Positions 10,701 through 23,059 of a stretch of 64,000 nucleotides of DNA are shown in pieces; within the stretch, counting starts at the first letter, position 1; every line of letters starts with the position of its first letter. This stretch comes from Rattus norvegicus (lineage: Eukaryota > Chordata > Mammalia > Rodentia > Muridae). The stretch is from assembly GCF_036323735.1 (NCBI RefSeq), contig NC_086029.1, forward strand, positions 46,146,357-46,210,356, written 5' to 3'. Made by a program: the position numbers and the translations under genes. The notes under the pieces were generated by a model. That model was not told the origin of the DNA. It made no database searches and worked only from the letters and a program-made list of their open reading frames with translations.

Positions 10701-11220
10701 ACAGACTTGGAGCACTGAGAACACTGAGCTACTGAAGTCTCTGGGATCCACTCTCAGAGATAGATTAATGTCACTGTCAGGGACCTGAGGCTGGAGTCCC
10801 CTCTCTCATGGGCTCTCATGCCCTGCCTCTCTGCCACGGGGTGATGGAGCAAGGAGGCGCCCACAGATGTGTCCTTAATTTTGGGGTTCTGGGATTCTGG
10901 AATCATGGGTCAAAAGTAATTCTTGGTCGCCATTTTTCTGTAGCCCGCTCACTCTGAGCTTTTCTCTTACAGCAGCACAAGGACATGAAGACAGAAGCGG
11001 AACTTGGAAATGCAGGAGCTTTCCTTCCTTCTCCACACTCCCTTTATCTTCTTCATTCCCACACTATGCAACCACAGTGGCCGCCATGACACCCACCTTG
11101 CTTTTACACTGACTTCTGCTCCCTTGGTCCCTAGCTCATGTGATAGCTGCTCCCGTGGTGTGCCCACTAGGTCCTGCCTCCAGAACGTTTTTGCTTCTCT
11201 TTCCCAGTAAAATCATACTA
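10701..11220. other. Single-copy stretch, nothing recognised
   Basis: No repeat family or exon could be identified. Short overlapping open frames on both strands (about 65 codons at 10967-11210) are at chance length. Confidence 0.5.
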
Positions 11221-11585
11221 TCTATCATACTGTTTCCTACATGTAAACACTATATACTACAGTTTACCATACATAAACACTAAGTTCATTGTTTCCCATA
11301 TATAAACTCTATAGACTATGCTGTTTCCCATAATAAACACCATATACTATATATACTACATACTATATACTATATATACTCTTTCCCATGTATAAACACT
11401 ATACACAACACTGTTTCCCATGTATAAACTCTATAGACTATTCTGTTTCCCATGCATAAACACTATATACTATACACGCTGTTTCCCATGCCTAAACACT
11501 ATACACCACACTGTTTTCCATATAGAACACTATATACTATATTGTTTCCCATACACAAACAGTATATACTACACTGTTTCCCCCT
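11221..11585 (+). repeat. Diverged minisatellite, unit about 38-39 bp
   Basis: Roughly nine copies of a unit containing 'CTGTTTCCCATGTATAAACA' and 'CTATATACTACA'. Copies differ by substitutions and small indels, and a local 'ACTATATAC' expansion interrupts the array around 11340-11385. The higher divergence suggests it is older than the arrays at 20 and 24 kb. Confidence 0.9.
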
Positions 11586-12174
11586 GTGAAGCCTGCTGCT
11601 AACCACCTATCCCTTTTGTTGGGCTGGGCTTGCTTTAGGATAAAATGAACAATGATGTCACATTGTGTCAAGTCACAGCCTGGGGAAGAGAGACATGGAT
11701 CTTCAACTCCAGATTTCAATGCTTAGATCCTGTATTCTTGAGAGAATTTCCCCCCAACTCATACACCAAGAAGGCCCGTTAGAGAATTAAGCCAAAATAC
11801 AACAGACAAGTGAATACCAGGAAAGATGCCTGGCTCTGGGGGACTCAGAAGAGGAGAGCGCACATCTTCTTGAACATGAACTTTAGGTACAATACCCCAG
11901 GGTACCCTACTGTTTCAGACTAAGTTTGTCCCTTTGGGATGGTCACACTGCAAATAAAATAGATACATCCTCAGGCACGCCCTCTGGAAAAGAGAACTGT
12001 GTTCACATGAACTCAGGCCATGTTGTTTCTTCCCCTGGCTCTGAGAAGGCAAGGGCTTCTGGTAGTGACATCATTTTGATGTAAGTGGTGGTGAGCAGTA
12101 ACTATTGCCACTGTCCCTTCATGCTTTGTGGCTGTGTGATTCATGTAAGTGCTAGGTACTCTGTGTGAATAGGC

Positions 12175-12600
12175 CTTCTAATGGTTGGTTTTAAGTGACA
12201 CTTTTGCCATAAACTAGCACTACCCTGAGAGAGTCTCAGTTGAGGAATTATCTAGATCAGGCTGACCTATGGTCATGTCTATTTGGGGTTGTTTTGATTG
12301 TTAATGAATCCATCCCACTGTGGGTAGCACCATTCCCTAGGCTGGGCCCTGAATTGTTCAAGAGTGAAGCATCCAAGAAGGCAGCGTGAACTCATTTGTT
12401 CTCTGCCTGACCATAAATGTGACATGACGAGCTGTTTGAGCTCTTCCTTTAACTTCCCCCCGAAATGGACCATAACTTTGAACTGTGAGCTACAATAAAC
12501 TCTTCCCCTTCTAAGGTGATTATTTTGGAGGGGGAAGGGGTAGGATACTTGTCCTGGCAACGGAAATGTAATCAGTGTAGGCCTTCAGGTATGCGACTGC
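12175..12600 (+). mobile_element. ERVL-like LTR relic, sense
   Basis: 'GTCTCAGTTGAGGAATTATC', 'TAGATCAGGCTGACCTATGG', 'CCATCCCACTGTGGGTAGCA' and 'CCATTCCCTAGGCTGGGCCC' match the internal order of the rodent ERVL-like LTR family also seen at 9535, followed by 'CAATAAACTCTTCCCCTTCT' near the 3' end. Diverged. Boundaries approximate. Confidence 0.65.
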
Positions 12601-13794
12601 TATATTATGCAGGGTAACCTATGCCATAAGTTAGGCTCTGTTATGACACCTCCACCTCTCCTCCCTGGAGCTGAGACTAGAGATAACCACAGAGATATTA
12701 AAGAAGTAGCAAGTGCAGACATAGACCAAGGCTGTAGTCTCTCCACAGTTATCCGCAGTGGCTCTATCTCTGTCTCTCAGTTCTCTGATCTACTGCTCCA
12801 TGGAAGACAGTCACAACCCGTCTTCACATTGAGTGTGGCTGTTGATGTTCTGAGTTCCATAAGGGTACCCTCCCCCTCCTCCTGCAGTCCCCACAGCTGC
12901 AGGACCAAGAAGGGGTTCTCATCCTGCATGAAACACAAAGATCACCTGGGGTGCTATGGAGCAGGCCAGACCTCATTCTCAGAAGTCCCCATTAAGTAAT
13001 GCACCAAGACAGACCCAGGCTGCATGAAAAATCTCCCCAGAGGGCTCTAAAGCAGACAGCAAATGAACTAACCCCCCAACATCTCATGTCCTAGGAACAA
13101 ATGAACTATTTTTCTTATCCAGACAAATTAAGATTATAATTTGATTGAGATGCTACATTAACTTCAGAGTGCCTCGAAAATATGTAAAAAATATTTACAT
13201 AATAGCATGCTTTTCCTGCCTCCAGGCCACTAATAGACAAACTTCTCTGCAAATAAAGTTCACAGTCTTCAAATTCTTTGTAAGGAATTGTTTTACAGTG
13301 AAATCTGAGTACATCTGCCAAGTTTTCCAAAGATATTATTCATTGATCATTCAATTCTTACAAAACTGCTTGTTGGTGAATCCCTCTTTAAGGGACCACG
13401 AATAACTGCTCTAGGGTAAGAAATACTAGACCAAGTATCAAGCCACTGCCAACAATGCACAGCAGAAACAAAATCAGCTTCGAGATCCAAGCTCCGACCA
13501 CAGATAAAAACGGGGGCTTTTGTTCTTGGCCTTCGAACCAATTCTTTGGCTTTCTTTTACCACTTTTATAAGCATGTTTACATACAGTCTAATTTTACCC
13601 TTCCATGCAGGAGTGACTGCAAAGCAGTTTTGTCGAGCCTCACAAGTGAAAGAAAAGTCATAAATTCTATTGAAAACGAGTTACGAGGAAAGGTTCACAA
13701 ATCATTTTCGAAAAGGACACCAAAGCCTAACCTAAACCCCAAGGGATGTAAACCTGTGTTCCTGCTGCCTTAACTCATGTCTGTGCATTGTCTC
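12601..13794. other. Single-copy stretch; conserved-looking block at 13105-13420
   Basis: No repeats recognised. A 130-codon frame at 12607-12999 has no recognisable similarity or splice context. The block at 13105-13420 is AT-rich, low in CpG, free of simple repeats and contains 'AAATTAAGATTATAATTTGA' and 'ATTCATTGATCATTCAATTC', which looks like a conserved non-coding element. Confidence 0.35.
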
Positions 13795-14035
13795 TGTGTG
13801 TGTGCATGTGAGCATGTCTACCTGTGCGTGCAGAGGAGAGCATCAGATCTACTGGAACTGGACTTTTAGGCAGTTGTGAGCTGCCAACCATGAGACCTAG
13901 GACAGCAACATCTCTGTTTGCTTAAAACTGGTGGGCCAATACATGTACACTTGACTGGATCAGAGCTTCTGAGACCGAGGCCACGCATCTGCTCCATCAG
14001 ACCCCATGTTACCTTTGAGCCATCCCTCCAGTCTA
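13795..14035 (-). mobile_element. Diverged B2-type SINE, antisense
   Basis: 'GAGAGCATCAGATCTACTGG' and 'GCAGTTGTGAGCTGCCAACC' are the reverse of the B2 middle. 'GAGCCATCCCTCCAGTCTAG' at the right end is the reverse of the B2 head 'CTGGAGGGATGGCTC'. The stretch between (about 13925-14010) is not B2-like, so an insertion or strong divergence is likely. Confidence 0.65.
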
Positions 14036-15104
14036 GATTTTATATTATTATTGTTAATTCAGAAGGAGGAAATAATATGTAAGCTCTTACAAAGAGAATG
14101 CTCAAACAGTCAGCCGTGAGGGGGAAAACAGCAAGACAATAAATAAAGAGCAACTGATTTGACCTTTTCCTCGGGGAACTTCGCATGGAAATGCCTTGCA
14201 TGGGACACAGGGATTCTACATTTAGGGAAACAAGTTAAGTAAAAGGTGGCCCATGTCAAGGCATTCACCACCCAGGCTACAAAGTGGCTTGCACTTCTCA
14301 ACTCAGGACACAACAGGACACACCTTACAGGTGTCCTAGAAAACAACAGTTATGGGAGACCACAATGATTGTCTCAGGCAGTGACGACAAACATTGTAGC
14401 AGAGGAAATTACCTTTAAGACATTTAGTTACTGAGTCTAAGGGGGTCTGAGGCATGGTTGCCCTAGCATGGGACAGTTGTCTAAGGAGTCTCTCTGTGGC
14501 CTTCTGTTCCTTCTCATCACATACCATTTTGGTATGAGCCCTTGATGTCCTGCTTCCCCCCCCCTCCACCTCCCTACATATTTACAAACCTTAAAGCACA
14601 TCCTGAGCCTAGATCCCTGCCTGAGTCTCAGCATCAGGACCAGATTCCTCTGGGTGAACGCACAGGACAGTTAAACTCAGCACAAGCTGCAGCGAGCCAT
14701 CAGCATGTCCTGCCACCCTCCACCCAACCCACTCCATTCTATGCTACTCTACTTCCTTACCAGATGACACCGCCATTCAAGGTGCCCCAAACGGAAGTTA
14801 CACAGACTTCATAAACGCCCTGGCAGAGAGAAGATACCCATTCTAAAGATAGACAGACACCTGTGCTCCTCCATTCAGACCCCAGGCTGTGTCAGATCGT
14901 CCTGTCTCCCTCAGAGCAATGCCACAGAAATGATCTGACTCATGGGCAGGAGGCTGGCCATCTGCCTGACTGCATGCACAGCTGTCCTCGCCTCATCCCT
15001 CTGTCTCTCCTCCCTAGGAAACAGCTTGGTGCATAGAGTCCAGCTGGGCCGGGGTGGTCCTATGAATGGATGCCATTCACAGTGTCATGGTAACTCCAAC
15101 TCAA
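14036..15104. other. Single-copy stretch, nothing recognised
   Basis: No repeat or gene recognised apart from a C9-type run near 14555 and generic open frames at chance length. Confidence 0.45.
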
Positions 15105-15350
15105 GGATAGTGGTTAAAGCTCTTGAGGGCCATGGAGATGCCCAGTAGGGAAGAGCATGAGACCCTGTATCCACACATGAAGGCATGTGTGTGCCTGTAA
15201 CACCAGAGCAGAGAGTGGAGACGGAGGCATTGCTGGGGCCTTCTGACAACCAACCGTTCCATCTTCAGTGACAGCAGAGTGGGATATGTGAGACCTTCCT
15301 CTAGCCTTCACGTGCATGCACTGGTCCATGTGCCCCCACATGCCCATCAC
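15105..15350 (+). mobile_element. B4/RSINE1-type SINE, diverged
   Basis: A tRNA-like head around 'AGGATAGTGGTTAAAGCTCT' leads into 'GAGACGGAGGCATTGCTGGG' and 'TGACAGCAGAGTGGGATATG', which follow the RSINE1 middle, and the element ends in a large CA/TA tract. Strongly diverged, so the subfamily is uncertain. Confidence 0.55.
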
Positions 15351-16085
15351 TGCCACACACACATCATACACACATTCATACATGCATACATACACACACA
15401 TATATTCACACATATGTACACACCCATACACATACACACATATATACACACATAGGAACATATACATACACAGTACACATATACATATGTATATATATAC
15501 ATATATATATACATATATACTCACATGTATATGTTCATACATAATATATATAGGCACACATACACACATACCAATACACTCATTCAGACATACATATACA
15601 CACATACACACACACACATATACCACATACACATACTTATAGGCAGACACATGCACACATATATACATACATACAAACATAAATACCACATACACAAATA
15701 CAGGAAAACACATATGCACGTACATACATACATACACACACATACATATGTACACAATACACATATATGCATACACATATACACACATATACATATGCAC
15801 ACATATATATGTATATGTATACATATATACACACATACATGCATATATATGTATATGTATACATATATACACACATACATACACACATACCTGCATGCAA
15901 ACATACACATGTATACCTACAAACACATACACATGCATACATATACATATATATACATATGTTATATATGTCACCCAAACATACACACACATATATATAT
16001 ATACAAACACATGCACAGATACACACATACATGCAAATGCATACATACATACATACATACATACATACATACACACACATGCATA
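15347..16085 (+). repeat. Compound (CA)(TA)(CATA)n tract, about 740 bp
   Basis: A continuous alternating purine-pyrimidine stretch of ACAC, ATAT, CATA and TGCA motifs. An exact 39-bp segment occurs at 15802-15840 and again at 15842-15880, each with a 16-bp perfect palindrome (TATATGTATACATATA; 15812-15827 and 15852-15867). A run of (CATA)n closes the tract at 16038-16072. Open frames of up to 327 codons on either strand come from the repeat. Confidence 0.95.
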
Positions 16086-18905
16086 TGCAAACCACAAACC
16101 TCGGGTGGCATAAGGACTTTCCTACAGGAGTTAGTAACAAAAGCCACACAACTGCCAACAGGGACACATAACGTCTCAAGTCATACCTATCAAATGGCCC
16201 CTGCTCACATGGAGGAGAGTGGAGTCAACCATGTGCTTGTTTCGTTCTCTCCGTGTTAAGTGGATGCTTTCCCTGGGCGTTGTTGGAGTCACTGCATGAC
16301 CTGGAGAGCTGAGACAACAGAGCAGTTGCCCAGCACCGTGAGCCTAACATTCAGCCTACACAGACCTGCAGCTCCCACTGAAGCACAACACCCGGTGTCA
16401 TTTGAGGAGTCTAAGTCCTCTCAGAGCTTCTCAACACACAGACCAAATCGCCCTCAGGTCCCCCTGAAAAATGAAAACTCTTGCCCCTCACCTAAGATGT
16501 CCTAAGCCACAACCTTTAGAGGCAAGACTTGGGACCCGCGTTTTAAGAAAGTTCACCTTCCTGATGGTTACCCAGGTCAAAGTCTGGGAGCCAACGTTGC
16601 CTGGGAGCAGCCTCACAGCTGAGGCAGTGATGAGGAAGGATGGTGACCAAGTTGGGAGGCCACAGAACACAGCACACGGGGCGGTGACTACACCCTGCCC
16701 TGGTGCAGTGATGGTAGAAGCAGTTTCTTCCCACCATACCCGAGTGTCTACAGTCCTAGGCTGAGAGACAAGTCACAGCACGGGGACCCATGATTCTTCC
16801 CCCTTGTTGCTCGGGCACCAAGAGGATATTTCTCTCATCTCTGTGATCTGTCACCTCCTCCCCATGCTAACCAGAGGGAGGGAGGGGAGAGGGAGGAAAG
16901 GCAGAAAAGAAACCCCCTCTCCTGAAGGGAGAAGTCAGAAGATACCCTCAGTAAGCCTGTTCACAACTTAGGGTGCCTTGCCCGCCCACCATCAGGAAGG
17001 ATGTCACAAACTCAGCTAAAAGTGAGGGCTCTGTAGCAATGGAGGAGAAGAGGGAGGGACCGTCAGCTGCAGCCTGATACTCAGAGGGAAACAGAAAAGG
17101 GGAATGAATATAAATCAAACCAATTCCTGCCAAGTCTTCCAAACCTCCACCCTGGGTTTCTACTTCTGGCCTGGCATGCCTGATTTTCTAACAGGCCTTA
17201 GTCAACAGTGTCAAATTGCCTTCACTCATATCCCTCAGCCTTGGCCTTGGCCTTTGATTTTGATGGAGAATAACCTGCTGCCAATATGGCCAGCATAACA
17301 AGCAACAGGCACAAGCTGATTTTCCCGGGCTCTTTCCTCCATGTTGGAAGGCGAAGGCTGAATTGTAAACAGCAGAGCTTCCTCGCAAGTTAAAAATCAT
17401 CGGTGCCAGTACAGCCTCAGCTGGGACAGCGTGGTGGCCCTGCACTCTGTCAGTGAGTTCAGACACTGGTGAATGTGCTCATTCCAATGCCTGTGCACAG
17501 CGTGCCTCAGAGTCCAGCGGCTGAGGAAAGACTCCGCCTGAGGGACAAAGAGAAGTGAGGTGATTACACTCCAGCCACCTTCCTTATGGACTCAGAACGA
17601 CCCGACTGACCATACGTATAGGAGGCGGACCTCTGCAGAATAAGCTCCTCCTGCTTTCATGAGCCTAGGCTGGACCACATGACATTCATCCCACAGTTGA
17701 GACATCAGGTCAGACCTTGTTGCTACTGGACAAGGGCCAGTGTGTGATTCTCGGAATAAAGGGTGCGGGTGCGAGCCTCGGAGGGTGAGAGGTACTTCTA
17801 AGCATGAAACTATGCCGCACTTCGGAGCTGATGTCATGAAAAGCGGCATCAGACCCGTAGATCACTGTCTCCGATTAACTGTAATCTCTAAAAATAGCCT
17901 CAGCTGCTCTCAACTTCTCAGAGCCCAGAGTGAAACCCGAGAAGTGACACTCGTGTTCTTGGGAGTCAATGTGTAACCTAACTTCTCCAAAACTGAACTT
18001 AAATATAATCCAGTTCAAGTTTCATCCCCCCAAGGGCACATCAAGGGGGTTCAGGCTCTCGGAGCAGCCTGAAGCTGTGGGTTCAGTCCAAGGCTTAAAC
18101 ACGTGGTAACAGCTGTCGCCACGCTGGCTCCCAGGAGCTTCTACATGAAATGACATGCGGTCAGGAATGACAGGAGGTGCTTCCTTGGGAGTAACGACCA
18201 GTTCATTTGATAATTTGCTAAAGACTCACTCTTTCCACTCCTCCTCATTTCTTCCTTTCCAGTTAGCGGTTCGCACACGTGACAAGGGACAACAGAACGG
18301 AAAAGCTCCCAGACATAAAACTCGAAGTGGTAGGGGGAAAAAAAACAACAAAATGATGGGAAATACCTTTGAATATTGATTTGATATTTTCTTGAAATGG
18401 CTTTTATGAAGAACATTGGTCAAGAACTTGAATGTGTCGGGGTAGCTATTCACACAGAGTACTGCAGATGCTGGGGTCATGAACATGCAACCCAGGCTGC
18501 CTCAGATTCCATTGATATCCCAAGAGCCTCTGGGAGCCTTTGCCTGCGGACAGCCTGTCTCATCTCCACAGGCTTCTGGAGGCTTCCAAGTCTGGCTGTG
18601 AGGATGTGAACACGTGAGAAACACAGACTTGCCAGCCGCTGTCTTTGCGAGCCGGCCTGTGCTGGGTTATCCATCCGCTTGCTTTGCTCTCTCATCACCT
18701 ACCCTCTCGGTGATCATTTCTCTGTGCTCACCAGGACATGGGCCAAGAGGAACATCTGCTGATGTGTTGTGATGTGAAGGGCACCACGAATGCCCAGGCG
18801 GCCACTGTGCAAGAAATCCCTGGGGCATGTCACCACCTCACACACACCCACAAAATGCCAGTTGTCAGATTAGTTCAAACTGTGAAAAAACAGGCAGACA
18901 TGCCC
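16086..18905. other. Single-copy stretch, nothing recognised
   Basis: About 2.8 kb without an identifiable repeat except a short purine run near 16865-16905. Open frames of up to about 95 codons occur on both strands, none with recognisable domains or flanking splice-site logic. Confidence 0.45.
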
Positions 18906-18967
18906 CACAGCGAGCTCTGTGCCCCCAGCCGCACAGCGAGCTCTGCACCCCCAGCCGCACAGCGAGC
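18906..18967 (+). repeat. 26-bp tandem repeat, 2.4 copies, CpG-containing
   Basis: Two full copies and a partial third of a 26-bp unit starting CACAGCGAGCTCTG and ending CCCCCAGCCG. Each unit brings two CpG sites. It lies about 140 bp from the CpG-rich patch at 19104. Confidence 0.9.
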
Positions 18968-20282
18968 GGTTTCAAAATGTTAGCTCTTTCTTTATGTGAC
19001 TTAATACAACTACTAAAGGGGGAAGAAACAGAAATCTGTGTGAACGGTTTCCAACTGTCAGCTACAATCTCCATGACGGACTGAGATGAGGAGCTCATGA
19101 GCTGTGGAACGGTGCAGACGAAGCCAGGAGAGGGCCCACGGGAGCCGCCCCCTCCCTCTCCGCCCACGTTTCTCGGTCTTCTTAAGACGCGGTTATCTAA
19201 TTTTCCGACTTCTCCAGCCAAGCAGGACGGGCGAGAGACAGATTTGCCCTGAATGGTTTCTAAAAGCATTTTATACCAATTTCAGCATTCTAGGAAAATA
19301 ATTATGATAGCCCAAAATTAGCAAAAGGAAGAAGTCTTCCTCCCAGGGTGCCTGTCTGGTCACGCCCTATGGATTTCCTGTGTTGGACAAAATCTCTCGG
19401 TCTCCTCCAGAAGCCAGTTAGTTACATAGGTGGGATGTCGTTCAGATACTCCATTGCTCTGTGTTTGTTTCCCTTCCGAGTGGAGCACTGAGGAATTCTA
19501 GGCTGTAAGATCAGGAAACAGGCCTGTGGCCAACTTGCCTTTAGTATCAACCTGAGCGTCCAGCGCGTAGCTCTGTGCACTGTTGCTTTGCATGTTGAAT
19601 AACTTTCTAAAGCAGCCCAGCTCTACCACACCTCTGGCCAGGAGTCCTATCAGAGATCATTTCAATAACAAGATCCATTTAATGATCCTGGACATAGATT
19701 CATTGATTGATGAGTTTCCCTCTGTAAGGTTTTTCTTTTAACTAGATAATTATGTAACTAAAGCACACCTTACTCAGCCCAGTGATGGAGCCAAGGGCTT
19801 CAAAATCAGACACAGGCCCAACTACCTAACTCTTCATTTGCTCTGTCTCCTGTCAGTCGCCTGATTTCTGTCAGCCTCGATATCCACACCTGAGACTTAT
19901 TTCACAGGAACATCTCTGATAAAAGAACGCTACACATGGAGTAGCTCTCCCAGCACCTGAAACAGTGTCTAGAGACCGACTGTTCTCAGAGTCTTCTCAC
20001 CTCCACTCGTACCTTTCTGCAATTTTAGAATATCAGAGCATGCTTAAGATTCTGCTGAGAAAATCTACGTTTCAAGTCTGTGGACCCTTTATGCTGTACA
20101 ACATCATCTCAAAGGGAAGTAACCTGCTGACTGCTAATGCCTACGAAGAACATATGGAAGTTACCTGTTGCCAGTTTCCTCCTGCTTCCTGAGGTAACCT
20201 GTATAATTCTCCAAAATGTATCATCACAACCTTACTGTCATTTCCCAAGAAAACAGTCTGTCTCAAGGTTCAACAAAAAGAG
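18968..20282. other. Single-copy stretch containing a CpG-rich patch (19104-19235)
   Basis: Most of this is ordinary single-copy DNA. The patch 19104-19235 has about 12 CpG dinucleotides in 130 bp, far denser than its surroundings, and on the minus strand carries two GC-box cores (GGGCGG and GGGGCGG). A 134-codon minus-strand frame (18865-19269) overlaps it but shows no known domain. The rest holds no recognised element. Confidence 0.45.
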
Positions 20283-21408
20283 CTGCACACATCTGTATAT
20301 CAGCCACACACATCTGCGTATCAGCCACACACATCTGTGTATCAGCCACACACATCTGTGTATCAGCCACACACATCTGCATATCAGCCACACACATCTG
20401 TATACCAGCCACACGCATCTGTGTATCAGCCACACACATCTGCGTATCAACCACACACATCTGCGTATCAACCACACACATCTGTGTATCAGCCACACAC
20501 ATCTGTGTATCAGCCACACACACATCTGTGTAATCAGCCACACACATCTGTGTAATCAGCCATACACATCTGCGTATCAGCCACACACATCTGCGTATCA
20601 GCCACACACATCTGCATAGCAGCCACACACCTGCATAGCAGCCACACACATCTGCATATCAGCCACACATCTGCATAGCAGCCACACACATCTGTGTATC
20701 AGCCACACACATCTGTGTATCAGCCACACACATCTGCATATCAGCCACACACATCTGTATACCAGCCACACGCATCTGTGTATCAGCCACACACATCTGC
20801 GTATCAACCACACACATCTGTATACCAGCCACACACATCTGTGTATCAGCCACACACATCTGTGTATCAGCCACACACACATCTGTGTAATCAGCCACAC
20901 ACATCTGTGTAATCAGCCATACACATCTGCGTATCAGCCACACACATCTGCGTATCAGCCACACACATCTGCATAGCAGCCACACACCTGCATAGCAGCC
21001 ACACACATCTGCATATCAGCCACACATCTGCATAGCAGCCACACACATCTGCATATCAGCCACACACATCTGTATATCAGCCACACACATCTGTGTATCA
21101 GCCACACACATCTGTGTATCAACCATACACATCTGCGTATCAGCCACACGCATCTGTGTATCAGCCACACGCATCTGCGTATCAACCACACACATCTGCA
21201 TATCGGCCACATACATCCATATCAGCCACACACATCTGCATATCAGCCACACACATCTATATACCAGCCACACACATCTGTGTATCAGCCACACACATCT
21301 GTGTATCAGTCACACACATCTGTGTATCAGCCACACGCATCTGTGTATCAGCCACACGCATCTGCGTATCAACCACACACATCTGCATATCAGCCACACA
21401 CATCTGGA
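20283..21408 (+). repeat. Minisatellite, 21-bp unit, about 53 copies
   Basis: Consensus unit AGCCACACACATCTGTGTATC with variants (TGCGTATC, TGCATATC, TATATC, TGTGTAATC, CATAGC). Most copies keep exactly 21 bp, giving a heptapeptide period in translation. A few 18-22 bp variants break the frames. A 357-bp block is duplicated in tandem inside the array (about 20325-20681 and 20682-21038). Nearly every unit holds a CATCTG E-box. Confidence 0.97.
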
Positions 21409-22639
21409 ACTATCTTCAAGAGGCAGGAAAGTTGAGAGACAGCAAAGACGGAAGCCACTGCCCTGCCCATCACCCCACCCCACCACCACCCATGTCCAGG
21501 TCCAGCCTGTTAGTGGCATGGGATTTGCACTCTCCAGCTCTCTACTCAAAAATACCAACTCACCATCTGCCATGCCAGAAACACTGATCCCGTCCAGGAA
21601 TGGAAATAAAGAACACTCAGATCATAAGCCAAGTGCTGGGCTTCACAGAACCCACCTTTAGAATAGAAGCACCCTGTCTGTGGATAGTATAAAGTGGGAA
21701 ACTGAGTCACAGACTTCATAGTCTGTACTTTTCAAACTTCCTAAGTGCTTCTTGCTTCTCCCTGTTCTATTGGCCAAGTCATATTTATTTTCTCCAGGCA
21801 AACTGACTCAGTGATCTGATTACCAAGGACTGAGGGCCATTCTTGGCCGTGCGGAGACATTGCTGGCCAAAGGAGGCCAGCTATGGGCAATGGCATGGCC
21901 AAATGGTGATTTTAAGCAAGTCTTCCACTGGTTTCAGAAGTGTGTATCATGGCACATCACAGTACTGCTAACATGTTCCCTTAAACACAGAACACTTTGT
22001 TTCTAACCCTCCAGGAAGTGAGGGGAGCGGCCCAGGGCTAGACCTGTTCTGTAGGTTAAAGTAAAAGAAGAAGAAAAAAAAAAAACCACCACAGAAACTC
22101 ACAGTTGATCCCCGGAAAGAAAAGCTCTCAGCAGGGCTCAGACTCCCAGTAGCTAGACAGAGGAACCAGACACAGCTTCCAGAAAACCACAGCACAGAGA
22201 GTGGCACACTGTGTTGCCCACAGCATTCCCCAGGACAGATAACTTTATCCAAAACTAAACAGAAACTATTGTGGGAACTTGAGGTTGGCACAACAAGAAA
22301 CAGGTGTCTTGTGCTTCTAAAAACTTTCCACAATTGTCTTAAAATCACCTCATATGAGCACAGCCCTCTCCTGAGTAAACAGAGGCTCGCACAGCACCTG
22401 TTACTGTGGCCAGCCCCAGGCCAGCCTCCAGAACTGTCTATGACTTGATTGATACAGGGCTTTGATCACTTTCAAAAATACAGAATACAGTAAGTAAATT
22501 TCAATAAATTCCTGAGGGGTATTGTTTAGTGCATGGCAATCTCTTACTCAATTGCTAAAGTCAATTCTAGATTTTCAAATTAAAACATCAGAGAACTGAA
22601 GTCTAAACACAGACGACGTCATCATCTCGAAGGAGGCGG
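21409..22639. other. Single-copy stretch, nothing recognised
   Basis: No repeat family recognised apart from an A-rich run near 22065-22085. A 126-codon minus-strand frame at 21968-22348 has no recognisable similarity. Confidence 0.45.
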
Positions 22640-23040
22640 ATTCTTTTTCTCCCTGTGCCTGTGTTACTTTAAAATCATCTGAGACAATCAACTTAACAAG
22701 AAGAAAGGTTTATCTCAGCTCCCAGCTTCAGAGGTCTCAGTTCACAGGTATTTGGCCATATCACTTGACCTATGATAAGTTACATCAGAGGAAGTAGCTT
22801 GCTTTGTGCTTTCCAGAGAGGAAGGGGAAGAAGAAGAGGAAGAGGAAGCGGAGGAACCAGGAGCCCAATGCCAGCTTTAAGAACACATGTCCAACGACTT
22901 CACTTCCTCCAGTCACACCCCATCTCATAAATACTCCACCACTTCATAACAGACCAAGACATCAGGCACCAAGCTTTCAATACATGAACCTTCAGGAGAT
23001 GTTCAAGGTTCTGAGTAGTTATCTCTGGCCTAGAACCAAG
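22640..23040 (-). mobile_element. Rodent LTR-like repeat, antisense
   Basis: 'AAGAAGAAAGGTTTATCTCA' then 'TTCAGAGGTCTCAGTTCACA' and a later 'CACTTCCTCCAGTCACACCC' with 'TCAATACATGAACC' follow the reverse orientation of a common rodent LTR-like repeat. A local purine-rich GAAG run (22815-22855) has expanded inside it. Class tentative. Confidence 0.5.
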
Positions 23041-23059
23041 CAACCATGACAATAAAAAT

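Noticed and set aside
15114..16259. Frames up to 327 codons, rich in Cys/Val/Tyr or His/Thr
   Set aside because: Translations of the CA/TA tract on both strands.
18865..19269. 134-codon minus-strand frame over the CpG-rich patch
   Set aside because: No known domain, and it also crosses the 26-bp tandem repeat. Kept only as context for the CpG finding.
19952..19971. REST/NRSE-like CAGCACCTGAAACAGTGTC
   Set aside because: Matches the left half but differs at several core positions of the right half (GGACAGCGCC), so not a convincing site.
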